Assembly: GCF_024298865.1 (NCBI RefSeq)
Contig: NZ_CP101161.1
Span: forward strand, 269,227 to 333,226
DNA length: 64,000 bases
From: Halorarius halobius
Lineage (GTDB): Archaea; Halobacteriota; Halobacteria; Halobacteriales; Haloarculaceae
Reading direction: 5' to 3'
This document shows positions 8,825 to 16,596 of the stretch, piece by piece. Both the position numbers and the translations under genes were made by a program. Position 1 is the first letter of the stretch. Each line of letters begins with the position of its first letter. The notes beneath the pieces were generated by a model. It was given only the letters and a program-made list of their open reading frames with translations. It searched no databases and was not told the origin of the DNA.

Positions 8825-9652
8825 ATGCCCTCCACCGACGGCGACGGCTCCACCTACCGAGTCGTCCTCTCCGCGTATCTGGCGACGCTCGCGAGCGTCG
8901 GCGTCGTCGCCGCGCTCGTCGCGGACGGCCAGCCCGCGAGGATAGTCTACCCGGCCGTCGTCGTGACGTGGCCCGCGGTCGCGGGACTGGCAGGGGCGGC
9001 GCTCGCCGTCGCCGGCACCCCGCGGTGGCTCCGGCCGCGACCGCTGTACGCGAGCGGGCTGTCGTGGCTCCCGGGCGCCGTCGGCCTCGGGGTCGTGGTC
9101 GGCGCGCTGGCACTGCTGGCCGTCGGCCTCGACGGCGACCTCCCGGCCGGTCTCTCGGGGGCCGCCCTCGTCGGGCTGTTCGGCGGGATGGCCGTCGTCG
9201 CCGTCGGCTGGGTCGTCCGCGTCATGGCGCGCAACGCCGAGGCGCGGGCGCGGTTCGGGGACGCCGACGCCCTGGAGTGGCGGGCCCGCCCCGACCCGCG
9301 GCGGCGACGCCTCTACTACGCGAGCGCGGCCGTGGCGGGCGGCGGCCTGCTCGCGGCGATAGTGTGGTTCCGCGAGCCGTCGCTGGTGGGGACGCTGGGC
9401 GGGGCCGTCGCGCTCGCCGCCCAGGGCGCAAACGAGCGGCACGTCTGGCTCGGCGAGTCGACGCTCGTGTACGGCAACCCGCAGGTGCGCTACCTGCTCG
9501 CGGGCGACGGCGTGGCCGGCGTGCGCCACGAGGGCGGGAGCCTCCGCGTCGAGCGACGGGGCTGGCGGCCGGCGCTCACGTTCGACGCCGACGACATCGA
9601 CGACCCCGACGAGGTCGCGGCGGCGCTCAGGCGCCTCGCAGGAACGCGGTGA
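8825..9652 (+). CDS. Polytopic membrane protein, function unknown
   Basis: 275 aa. About five hydrophobic segments are visible (near residues 15-35, 40-60, 78-102, 112-135 and 163-185), followed by a soluble C-terminal stretch of about 85 residues containing GNPQVRYLLAGDGVAGVRHEGG. A T-rich stretch (tgtttttccg, near 8793) lies about 25-30 nt before the ATG at 8825 and could serve as its promoter. The 3' end overlaps the convergent hydrolase gene by 26 nt. No family recognised. Confidence 0.72.
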   Translation: MPSTDGDGSTYRVVLSAYLATLASVGVVAALVADGQPARIVYPAVVVTWPAVAGLAGAALAVAGTPRWLRPRPLYASGLSWLPGAVGLGVVVGALALLAVGLDGDLPAGLSGAALVGLFGGMAVVAVGWVVRVMARNAEARARFGDADALEWRARPDPRRRRLYYASAAVAGGGLLAAIVWFREPSLVGTLGGAVALAAQGANERHVWLGESTLVYGNPQVRYLLAGDGVAGVRHEGGSLRVERRGWRPALTFDADDIDDPDEVAAALRRLAGTR

Positions 9653-10520
9653 CGTCGTCGCTGAAGCGCTCGGGATACTCGGCGTGGAGCCAGTGGGTCG
9701 CGTCGTCGTAGCGGACGACGTCGGGGTCGTCGATGCCGTCCGCGATGGCGTCCGCGACCCGGGACTCCAGTGCGGGGTCGTCCTCGCCCCAGATGATTCG
9801 CGTCGGGACGTAGATGCGTGGCACCCGCTCCATGCGCGCGACCCGCTTCACCGTCGACCGGCCGAGCGCGCGGTAGTAGTTGACCGCCGCCCGGACCGCG
9901 CCGTCCCGCCCCCACGCGACGCGGTAGCGGTCTATCTCCTCGTCGGTGTAGGCGTCGGGAACCGCGGTGTCGTCGTAGACGCCACGCAGGCCCCGGAAGT
10001 CGCCGAGCGACAGCAACCGCTCGGGGAGCCACGGCACCTGGAAGTAGGCCGTGTACCACGAGCGCAGTAGCTGTCGGCCGCGCAGTTGCGCCCGCGGCCG
10101 CTCGGGGTCGAGCGTGTTGGCGACGACCAGGTGGTCGACGTGCGCGGGGTGGTGGCGGGCAAAGGAGAGCGCCAGCGCGCCGCCCCAGTCGTGGCCGACG
10201 AGGTGGGTCGAACCGTGGTCGAACGCCTGCACGAGTTCGAACACGTCGTTGCGGAGCCGGGAGAGCTCGTAGGCCGCCACCTCGGCGGGTCGGTCCGAGA
10301 GGTTGTAGCCGCGGAGGTCGGGCGCGACGACGAAGAACTCCTCCGAGAGCGGCGCGACGTGGTCGCGCCACGTGTACCAGAACTCCGGGAAGCCGTGGAG
10401 CAGCAGCACCATCTCCCGCGCGGGGTCGCCGGCGGCGACGTAGTGGAGGTCGACCTCGCCGCAGTCGACCGTCCCGCGGTCGAACCCCTGCGCGTCCGCC
10501 CAGTCCTCGGCCGTCTCCAT
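9627..10520 (-). CDS. Alpha/beta hydrolase, epoxide hydrolase / haloalkane dehalogenase type
   Basis: 297 aa. The oxyanion-hole motif HGFPEFWYTW is at about residue 43, the nucleophile elbow VGHDWGG at about residue 106-112 has Asp rather than Ser, and a C-terminal catalytic His lies in DATHWLHAEYP. The Asp nucleophile is the hallmark of the epoxide hydrolase and haloalkane dehalogenase branch. A cap domain with YYRALG (about 195-205) supplies the tyrosine seen in epoxide hydrolases, which I favour. It is cytoplasmic and monocistronic, and overlaps the convergent membrane-protein gene by 26 nt. Confidence 0.87.
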   Translation of the reverse strand: METAEDWADAQGFDRGTVDCGEVDLHYVAAGDPAREMVLLLHGFPEFWYTWRDHVAPLSEEFFVVAPDLRGYNLSDRPAEVAAYELSRLRNDVFELVQAFDHGSTHLVGHDWGGALALSFARHHPAHVDHLVVANTLDPERPRAQLRGRQLLRSWYTAYFQVPWLPERLLSLGDFRGLRGVYDDTAVPDAYTDEEIDRYRVAWGRDGAVRAAVNYYRALGRSTVKRVARMERVPRIYVPTRIIWGEDDPALESRVADAIADGIDDPDVVRYDDATHWLHAEYPERFSDDVTAFLRGA

Positions 10521-10621
10521 GTCGGTCGTTGTCGCTCATCGGCCAAAGGATTATGCCCGACTGCCGACGTGTCGGGCGACCACAAACACTGATTACGCTC
10601 GTGGCCCACAGCCCGGTAGCC

Positions 10622-11257
10622 GTGAGTTCTCCCCGCCCGACAGCCCTCCTCCTCGCGCTGGCGGCCGTCGCGGCCCTCGCCGTGGGCGCCGGCGGCTACG
10701 ACCCAGACCTGGGTGGCGACACCAGCACCGAGCACCGAGCGACGCTGACGCCCGCCGGGGGCGACGCCGATTTCGGCGAGTCGTCCGGTCCCGGTCCCGG
10801 CGGCGGGAGCGGTCCGCCCCCGCTGTGGCCGGAGGTCGACCCCGACACCGGGGATGAGCGCCCGTCGCCGGACCTGCGCCTGCTCGTCGGCGCGGCGCTC
10901 GTCGTGGCCGGCGGCGCCGTCGCCGTCTACGCGCTCACCGGCGACGGGCGGGAGGCGGACCGCTCGTCCGATGGCGACGAGACGGCCGCACCGACCGTCG
11001 GCTACCGCGACCCCGGAACGAACGGCGTCTACCGCTCGTGGGCGCGGCTCCGCGAGCACGTCGGCGACGACGAGACGGCGACGCCGGCCGAACTGGCGCG
11101 TCGTGCCGGCCGAATGGGCGCGCCGGCCGACGCCGTGAGCGAACTGACGACCCTGTTCCGGCGCGTCCGCTACGGTGACGAAGACGCCACCGAGCGGGCG
11201 GAGCGGCGAGCCAGCGCCGCCGCCGACCGGGCGACCGACGACGGGGCCGACCAGTGA
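10622..11257 (+). CDS. DUF4129 membrane protein
   Basis: 211 aa from GTG at 10622 (VSSPRPTALLLALAAVAAL). Contains an N-terminal membrane or signal segment, a Gly/Pro-rich extracellular loop, a second membrane segment at about 80-100, and a C-terminal region (YRSWARLREHVG ... ELTTLFRRVRYG) typical of DUF4129, usually found beside transglutaminase and DUF58 genes. It is the first gene of a three-gene operon: its stop overlaps the DUF58 start by 4 nt. Inferred role: membrane partner in a cell-surface assembly or stress system. Confidence 0.8.
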   Translation: MSSPRPTALLLALAAVAALAVGAGGYDPDLGGDTSTEHRATLTPAGGDADFGESSGPGPGGGSGPPPLWPEVDPDTGDERPSPDLRLLVGAALVVAGGAVAVYALTGDGREADRSSDGDETAAPTVGYRDPGTNGVYRSWARLREHVGDDETATPAELARRAGRMGAPADAVSELTTLFRRVRYGDEDATERAERRASAAADRATDDGADQ

Positions 11258-13116
11258 GGCTCCGACGCGTCCTCCTGCTCGGCGTCGGGGCGACGACGGC
11301 GGCGCTTGGCGCGGCGATGCTCGCGGTACCGTCGCTGGGGCGGGCCGTCGACGCGCTCGTCGTCCGGGCGGCGCTGATACTGCTCGGCGTCGTCGCCGTC
11401 GCGGCGGCCGGCCGGACGCTCCTGCGCACCCGCGACGCCGACGCCGAGCGACCGACGCCGGAACGGCGACCGACCTACCGGCGACCGGACGACGCCCTCG
11501 CGACCCTCCTCGATGGCGCGTGGCCCGCCCGGAGCGGCGACGGCTCGCCCGAAGCGGTCCGCGAGACGCTCCGGGAACTCGCGGCCGAGACGCTCGTCGC
11601 CACGACCGATGCGGACCGCGACGCCGCCGAGGCGTCGCTCGATGCGGGCACCTGGACCGACGACGCGCCGGCCGCCGCGTTCTTCACCGGGGCGCCGGCG
11701 TCGCTCCGCGACCGCCTCCGCGCGCTCGCCGCGGGGGAGCCGACGCCGGCCCGCCGCGCCCGCCACGCCGCGGCCGCGATTGCGGCCCTGACCGCCGACG
11801 AAACCGCACGCCCGACGCGCGACCCGCTCCGGGGGCGGTCCGGCGGTACACTCACCGGAGCGTCACCTACGACCGGGCGGTCGACAGGCCGGGGGCGCGT
11901 CGTCGCCGCGGGTGCGCTCCTCGTCGGCGGAATTGGCGTGCTCGGCGGGCGGCCGGCGCTACTTCTGGTCGGCGGGCTCGGGCTGGCGGTGGTGGCGGTC
12001 GGCCGGAGTTTCGGGGCACCGGAGCCGACCGTCCGCGTCGACCGCGACCTGTCGACCCCGTCGCCCGCACCGGGCGAACAGGTCACCGTCACCGTGACCG
12101 TCGAGAACACCGGCGACGCGCCGCTTTTCGACCTCCGCGTGGTCGACGGCGTGCCCGCGGGTCTGACCGTCGCCGACGGGAGTCCGCGGCTCGCGGCCGC
12201 GCTCCGGCCCGGGGCGGCCGCCTCGACGAGCTACGAGGTGGAGGCGGTGCCGGGCCGCCACGCGTTCGACTCACCGACCGCGACCGCACGCGACCCGACC
12301 GGAACTCGCGTCGAGACGCGGCCCGCGGCCGCGCCGGAGACGGTGCTCACCTGTGGGTTCGGCCGTCTGGAGGCAGAGCCCGGGCAGTCGGTCGCGGGGG
12401 CGGTGCCGGGTGCGGCGTCGACGGCGACGGCCGGCCCCGGCGTGGAGTTCCACAGCGTCCGCGAGTACCGGCCCGGCGACCCGCTCGGGAGCGTCGACTG
12501 GCGGCGGTTCGCCCGCACCGGCGAGTTCGCCACCGTCAGGTACCGGGAGGAACGGCTCTCGCCGGTCGTGGTCGTGGTCGACGCCCGGGCGCCGGCGTAC
12601 GTGGCGCCACCGGACGCCGACGTGCCCGCCGTCCAGCGGGGCGTCCGGGCGGCGTACGCCGTCGCCGCCGGCCTGCTCGCGGACGGGCGTGCGGTTCCCG
12701 TCGGACTGACCGCGCTGTCGCCGCACCCCTGCTGGCTGGCGACCGGCACCGGCGGCGAGCAACTCGACCGGATTCGTGCGGCCCTGCTCGGCGACCCGGC
12801 GTTCGACTGGACCGCGCCCGACCGGGAGACGGGGTCGCTCGACGGGCAGGTGGGCCACCTTCCGCCGGACGGCCACGCCGTCCTGGTGTCGCCGCTGGCC
12901 GACGACGCCGCAGTCGGGGCGGCCCGACGGCTCGCGGCCCGGGGCGGCGGCTGTACGGTGCTGTCGCCGGCCGTCGCGGACCCCGCGCGACCGGACGAGG
13001 GGTTCGCGTACGCCCGCCGGAACCGACGAATCGAGGGGTTACGGGCGGCCGGCGTCGCAGTCGTCGACTGGCCGTGGGAGCGTCCGGTCGAGGAGGTGCT
13101 CGCCCGTGACGGATGA
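11254..13116 (+). CDS. DUF58 family membrane-anchored protein
   Basis: 620 aa from GTG at 11254 (GTGA overlap with the previous stop). Two N-terminal membrane segments (about 5-55), an Arg/Ala-rich cytoplasmic stretch, a further hydrophobic pair (about 210-255), a CARDB/DUF11-like beta domain (VTVTVTVENTGDAPLFDLRVVDG, about 275-300), and the DUF58 signature SVREYRPGDPLGSVDWR followed by VVVVVDA near residue 400-450. DUF58 proteins carry a vWA-like fold and generally work with a MoxR AAA+ ATPase. No MoxR gene is next to it here, although that is its usual neighbour. Confidence 0.87.
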   Translation: MRLRRVLLLGVGATTAALGAAMLAVPSLGRAVDALVVRAALILLGVVAVAAAGRTLLRTRDADAERPTPERRPTYRRPDDALATLLDGAWPARSGDGSPEAVRETLRELAAETLVATTDADRDAAEASLDAGTWTDDAPAAAFFTGAPASLRDRLRALAAGEPTPARRARHAAAAIAALTADETARPTRDPLRGRSGGTLTGASPTTGRSTGRGRVVAAGALLVGGIGVLGGRPALLLVGGLGLAVVAVGRSFGAPEPTVRVDRDLSTPSPAPGEQVTVTVTVENTGDAPLFDLRVVDGVPAGLTVADGSPRLAAALRPGAAASTSYEVEAVPGRHAFDSPTATARDPTGTRVETRPAAAPETVLTCGFGRLEAEPGQSVAGAVPGAASTATAGPGVEFHSVREYRPGDPLGSVDWRRFARTGEFATVRYREERLSPVVVVVDARAPAYVAPPDADVPAVQRGVRAAYAVAAGLLADGRAVPVGLTALSPHPCWLATGTGGEQLDRIRAALLGDPAFDWTAPDRETGSLDGQVGHLPPDGHAVLVSPLADDAAVGAARRLAARGGGCTVLSPAVADPARPDEGFAYARRNRRIEGLRAAGVAVVDWPWERPVEEVLARDG

Positions 13117-13636
13117 CCGCTACTGGACCCGGGGAACCGGGTCGGGGCCCGACCGCCGGGCGACGCGGGTCGCCGCGGGGCTGGCGGTGGTTGCGGCCGC
13201 CGCGGTGCCGCTGGTCGTCGGTGGCTCGGTCGCACTGCTCGTGGTCGGGGGCGGCGGGACGGCGGCGCTGGCCGCCGGACTCCGGCGGCGGTCGCGGCGC
13301 GCCGTCCGTCTCGGGACGGCGCTGCTGGCGGGCGCCGTGGTCGTCGCGGGCCTGACCGGCTACCCCGCGGTGCCGCTTCTCGTCGCCGGGGGCGCGACGC
13401 TGGTCGCGTGGGAGCAGGCGACGTACGCGCTCGACCTCGGCGGGGAGGTGGGACGGGGAGCCCGGTCGATGCGGGTCGAACTCGTCCACGCCGTCGTGGT
13501 CGTGAGCCTGCTCGTCGCCACGGCGCTGGTCGCGGTGACGCTGTACCGCCTCCCGACGGGGGCCGTCCCCGCGGCCGTCCCGCTGTTGCTCCTCGCGGCG
13601 GTCGTGCTCGTGGCGGTCGTACGCGACCGCACGTAG
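13106..13636 (+). CDS. Membrane protein of DUF58 operon (DUF7519-like)
   Basis: 176 aa from GTG at 13106, overlapping the DUF58 stop by 11 nt. About five or six hydrophobic segments form most of the protein (VAAGLAVVAAAAVPLVV, VALLVVGGGGTAALAAG, LGTALLAGAVVVAGL, and two near the C-terminus). A YALDLGGEVGRGARSMRVELVH segment separates the two halves. Haloarchaeal DUF58 operons commonly end in such a protein. No enzymatic motif seen. Confidence 0.72.
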   Translation: MTDDRYWTRGTGSGPDRRATRVAAGLAVVAAAAVPLVVGGSVALLVVGGGGTAALAAGLRRRSRRAVRLGTALLAGAVVVAGLTGYPAVPLLVAGGATLVAWEQATYALDLGGEVGRGARSMRVELVHAVVVVSLLVATALVAVTLYRLPTGAVPAAVPLLLLAAVVLVAVVRDRT

Positions 13637-13679
13637 CCGCGGGCGAACGTTTTTCCCGACCCCCGGACACCGAGGGCCT

Positions 13680-14591
13680 GTGGCTCTCGGCTACGACGTC
13701 GTCCTGTTCGGCGCGATGATGTCCATTGCCCTCCTGATGCTACTCGGTGGCCTGGCGACCCCGAGCGCCCGTGACTACCTGAATCGGAAGCCGGGGCTCT
13801 CGCGCGGCTACGTCGCTCTCGTCCTCGTGAGCGTCGTCGCGCTCCCGCTCGTACTCGGCGCTGTCGGCACGTTTCCCGGGTCGCGTGGCGGCGTCCGCTC
13901 GGTCGGGTTCGCCATGCTACTGGTCGCCGGCGGCCTGCTGGCGGTCGCGTACGGCGCCGGCACGGCACGCCGGTGGGCGGCGTTCCGTCTCCGCGGCGAC
14001 ACCCCGACCGGCGACGTTGAGGCGGGCCCGGTGTCGGTCACCGGCCTCGTGGAGTGTGACGAACCGCCCGCCTCGCCGCTGTTCGGCACTCGCGCGGTCG
14101 CCTGGGAGTGGACTGTCGAGGCGAAGAACCGCCACGGTACGAACAACGAGGGCCGACGCGCGTGGTCGCAGGCCCGTTCAGGACGGGACGGCGTCGAGTT
14201 CCGCGTCGACGACGGCTCGGGCCCCGTCGCCGTCGACCCGACGGACGCCAGCCTCGACGTCGCCGGCGAGACGGTCGAAGAGCGCGACCCCGGGAACCCG
14301 CCCGGCCGCGCGGCCGACGTGGCGGACCTCGACATCGGCGGCGAGCGGTTCCGGTTCCGGGAGTCGGCGCTGACGCCGGGGACCGAGGTGACCGTCCTCG
14401 GGGAGGCCGCCGGCGACCCGCCGACCGTCCGCGGCGGCGACGACCCGCTGGTCGTCAGCGAGGGGACCCGCTCGGGGACGCTCGACCGCTACGCGCTCCG
14501 GGCCGCGCTCGCGGGCGGTGGCGGTGCCGTCCTGCTGTGGGTCGGCCTCGGGTGGTTCGCGGGGCTGTTCGGCGTGCCGCTCCCGGTGTGA
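13680..14591 (+). CDS. Membrane protein with GIDE-like domain
   Basis: 303 aa from GTG at 13680; a TTTTT-containing TATA-like box (near 13651) is upstream. Three N-terminal hydrophobic segments (about 6-25, 40-58, 74-96) and one near the C-terminus (about 272-295) flank a soluble domain with VSVTGLVECDEPPASPLFGTRAVAWEW, which resembles the GIDE domain of membrane E3-ligase-like proteins (MUL1/BAM). It has no RING finger, so ligase activity is not implied. The neighbouring DUF4129/DUF58 genes suggest a membrane or stress role. Confidence 0.7.
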   Translation: MALGYDVVLFGAMMSIALLMLLGGLATPSARDYLNRKPGLSRGYVALVLVSVVALPLVLGAVGTFPGSRGGVRSVGFAMLLVAGGLLAVAYGAGTARRWAAFRLRGDTPTGDVEAGPVSVTGLVECDEPPASPLFGTRAVAWEWTVEAKNRHGTNNEGRRAWSQARSGRDGVEFRVDDGSGPVAVDPTDASLDVAGETVEERDPGNPPGRAADVADLDIGGERFRFRESALTPGTEVTVLGEAAGDPPTVRGGDDPLVVSEGTRSGTLDRYALRAALAGGGGAVLLWVGLGWFAGLFGVPLPV

Positions 14592-14619
14592 CTTTCCCCG
14601 TCGGGATGCACGCGCCAGT

Positions 14620-15066
14620 ATGGTCCGGCAGGTCCCGCTCGCGCCGCGGTGGCTCCGGTACGCCGCGGTGGCACTCGTCGCGGCTACCGTCCTCGGGGCC
14701 TCCGTCGTCCGGCCCGCCCCCGGCCCCGACCGGTTCCTGCTCGGCGTCGGCTTCGACAAGTGGCTCCACGCCGCCGGCTACGCGGCGCTCGCGGCGTCGC
14801 TCGGCTACGCTCGCCTGCCTGCGGGCGGCCGCCTCTCGACGCGGGCGCTGGTCGGCGTCGCGCTCGTCAGCCTGGCGTTCGGCGTCGGCGTCGAACTCGT
14901 CCAGGGGCCGCTCCCGTACCGGTCGCTGAGCGCCGCGGACGCGGCGGCCGACGCGGTAGGGGCGGTCGCCGGGGCGCTCCCGTTCCGGGTCGTCGCCGGC
15001 GCCGACGACGCAGACGCGGGCGACCCGAAGGCGCTTTCCCCCTCGACCGGAAAGGAGGGGCAATGA
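14620..15066 (+). CDS. VanZ-like membrane protein
   Basis: 148 aa from ATG at 14620. Four hydrophobic segments with the VanZ-like patterns DKWLHAAGYAALAASLG and LAFGVGVELVQGPLPYRSLSAADAAADAVGAVAG, the latter matching the conserved (E)xxQ...R..(D)...N/D..G end of VanZ-family proteins. The last 25 residues are soluble. Its stop overlaps the RaSEA start by 4 nt (ATGA). The family has no well-defined function in archaea. Confidence 0.78.
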   Translation: MVRQVPLAPRWLRYAAVALVAATVLGASVVRPAPGPDRFLLGVGFDKWLHAAGYAALAASLGYARLPAGGRLSTRALVGVALVSLAFGVGVELVQGPLPYRSLSAADAAADAVGAVAGALPFRVVAGADDADAGDPKALSPSTGKEGQ

Positions 15067-16139
15067 GTCAGCCGACCCCCGACGTGTACGAGCAGGGGAA
15101 GGGGATGGACGCCCACAACGCGGTGATGCGGGAGGTGCGGTCGCGCAACGACCGGACGTACGACCCGACGGAGCCGACCCGCGTGTGGCTCGACGAGGAC
15201 AACACGCCCGACGGCGTCCGGCAGAGCCTCACCATCATCCTCAACACCGGCGGCTGTCGGTGGGCGCGGGCCGGCGGCTGTACGATGTGCGGCTACGTCG
15301 CCGAGAGCGTCGACGGCGGGAGCGTCGGCCACGAGAACCTGATGACACAGGTCCAGCACTGTCTCGACCACGAGCAGGAGAACGCGGACGAGCCGGCGAG
15401 TCTCGTGAAGATATACACCTCCGGGTCGTTCCTCGACGAGCGGGAGGTGCCCGCCGAGACGCGCGACGCCATCGCCGAGACGTTCGCGGACCGCGACCGG
15501 ATGGTCGTCGAGTCCCTGCCGGATTTCGTCGACCGCGAGAAACTCCGGGAGTTCACCGACCGCGGCGTCGAGACCGACGTGGCCGTCGGCCTCGAGACCG
15601 CGACCGACCGCGTGCGCCACGACTGCGTGAACAAGTACTTCGACTTCTCCGACTTCGAGGCCGCCTGCGAGGAGGCACGGGCGGCGGGCGCGGGCGTGAA
15701 GGCGTACCTGCTGATGAAGCCGCTGTTCCTCACCGAGCGGGAGGCCGTCGCGGACATGAAATCGAGCGTCCGCCGCTGTGCCGCCGTCGACGGCTGTCAC
15801 ACCGTCTCGATGAACCCGACGAACGTCCAGCAACACACGATGGTCGAGGACGTGTTCCACGCGGGCGGCTACCGGCCGCCGTGGCTCTGGAGCGTCTGCG
15901 AGGTGCTGGAATCGACCGCCGACGTCGAGGCCATCGTCGTCTCCGACCCCGTGGGCCACGGCTCCGACCGGGGGCCACACAACTGCGGCGAGTGCGACGA
16001 CCGCGCCCAGAAAGCCATCAAGGATTTCGACCTGCGGCAGGACCCCTCGGTGTTCGAGCAGGTGTCCTGCGAGTGTGAACTGACGTGGGAGGCCGTCGTC
16101 GAGCGGGAGAAGAGCTTCGGCCAGCCGCTGACGAACTGA
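15063..16139 (+). CDS. raSEA: Archaeosine biosynthesis radical SAM enzyme RaSEA
   Basis: 358 aa from ATG at 15063, preceded by a strong Shine-Dalgarno-like AAGGAGGGG. The radical SAM cluster motif is C65-x7-C73-x2-C76 (CRWARAGGCTMC), the atypical spacing of the RaSEA family. Other conserved pieces: KIYTSGSFLD, VGLETATD and MNPTNVQQHT. A C-terminal Cys-rich segment (NCGECDDRA, CECELTW) may bind another metal. RaSEA acts with ArcS to convert the preQ0-derived lysine adduct at position 15 of tRNA to archaeosine. ArcS and TGT are not in this window. The 3' end overlaps the run-on tail of the convergent gene. Confidence 0.93.
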   Translation: MSQPTPDVYEQGKGMDAHNAVMREVRSRNDRTYDPTEPTRVWLDEDNTPDGVRQSLTIILNTGGCRWARAGGCTMCGYVAESVDGGSVGHENLMTQVQHCLDHEQENADEPASLVKIYTSGSFLDEREVPAETRDAIAETFADRDRMVVESLPDFVDREKLREFTDRGVETDVAVGLETATDRVRHDCVNKYFDFSDFEAACEEARAAGAGVKAYLLMKPLFLTEREAVADMKSSVRRCAAVDGCHTVSMNPTNVQQHTMVEDVFHAGGYRPPWLWSVCEVLESTADVEAIVVSDPVGHGSDRGPHNCGECDDRAQKAIKDFDLRQDPSVFEQVSCECELTWEAVVEREKSFGQPLTN

Positions 16140-16554
16140 CACCGAGCGACCCGCTCGGTTCAGGTGGGGCGACGGTGACCGACAGTTCGACCGTCTCGCT
16201 GTCCTCGTCGAGCGTGACGTCTGTCGTCTTGTCGCCAGCCGTGACCTCGTACTCGGCCTGGTCGAGCGTGAACTCCACCTCCCCCTCCTCGTCGGTAGAC
16301 CCCGACGCGACGACGGCTCCCGTCTCGGGGTCGACGATGGTGACCTCCTGTCCGGATGCGGCCTCACCGTTCTGGTCGACTGCCTGCACCGTCAGGTCCC
16401 CTGTCCCCCCGAACGGGTCGCTCGGCGCGAGCTCGGGGCTGGCGATGACGGCGCCACAGGCGGCAAGGACGAAAACCACCGCGAGCACGACCACCGCACG
16501 ACGACGTCGGTCGTCGTCCGGAGGGTCGTCGCCCTTCTGACCGTCCACCAGCAC
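16018..16554 (-). CDS. Membrane-anchored carboxypeptidase-regulatory-like domain protein with probable run-on C-terminus
   Basis: 178 aa from a GTG at 16554. Charged N-terminus, one membrane segment (VVVLAVVFVLAACGAVIA, about 21-38), then an extracellular beta domain (about 50-135) with DLTVQAVDQNGEAASGQEVTIVD, as in carboxypeptidase-regulatory-like/Ig folds. The domain appears to end near residue 130 (SVTVAPP); the last 45 residues are Arg/Pro/Ser-rich, unlike the rest, and lie wholly within the 3' end of raSEA. One extra base in the GGGG run at about 16167-16170 would place a TGA right after TVAPT. The tail is therefore suspect. Confidence 0.68.
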   Translation of the reverse strand: MLVDGQKGDDPPDDDRRRRAVVVLAVVFVLAACGAVIASPELAPSDPFGGTGDLTVQAVDQNGEAASGQEVTIVDPETGAVVASGSTDEEGEVEFTLDQAEYEVTAGDKTTDVTLDEDSETVELSVTVAPPEPSGSLGVSSSAAGRSSSPARRRPPTSVHTRRTPARTPRGPAAGRNP

Positions 16555-16580
16555 AATTTTGACAACCAGAACCGATGCTG

Positions 16581-16586
16581 AAAAAA
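16581..16586 (-). terminator. T-tract after nuoCD
   Basis: On the minus strand, six T residues (AAAAAA on the plus strand) lie 11 nt after the nuoCD stop codon. Runs of T just past a stop are the typical archaeal transcription-termination signal. A second AT-rich patch (caaaattgt) just beyond it may be the promoter of the 16018-16554 gene. Confidence 0.5.
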
Positions 16587-16596
16587 CTGGGGGCGC

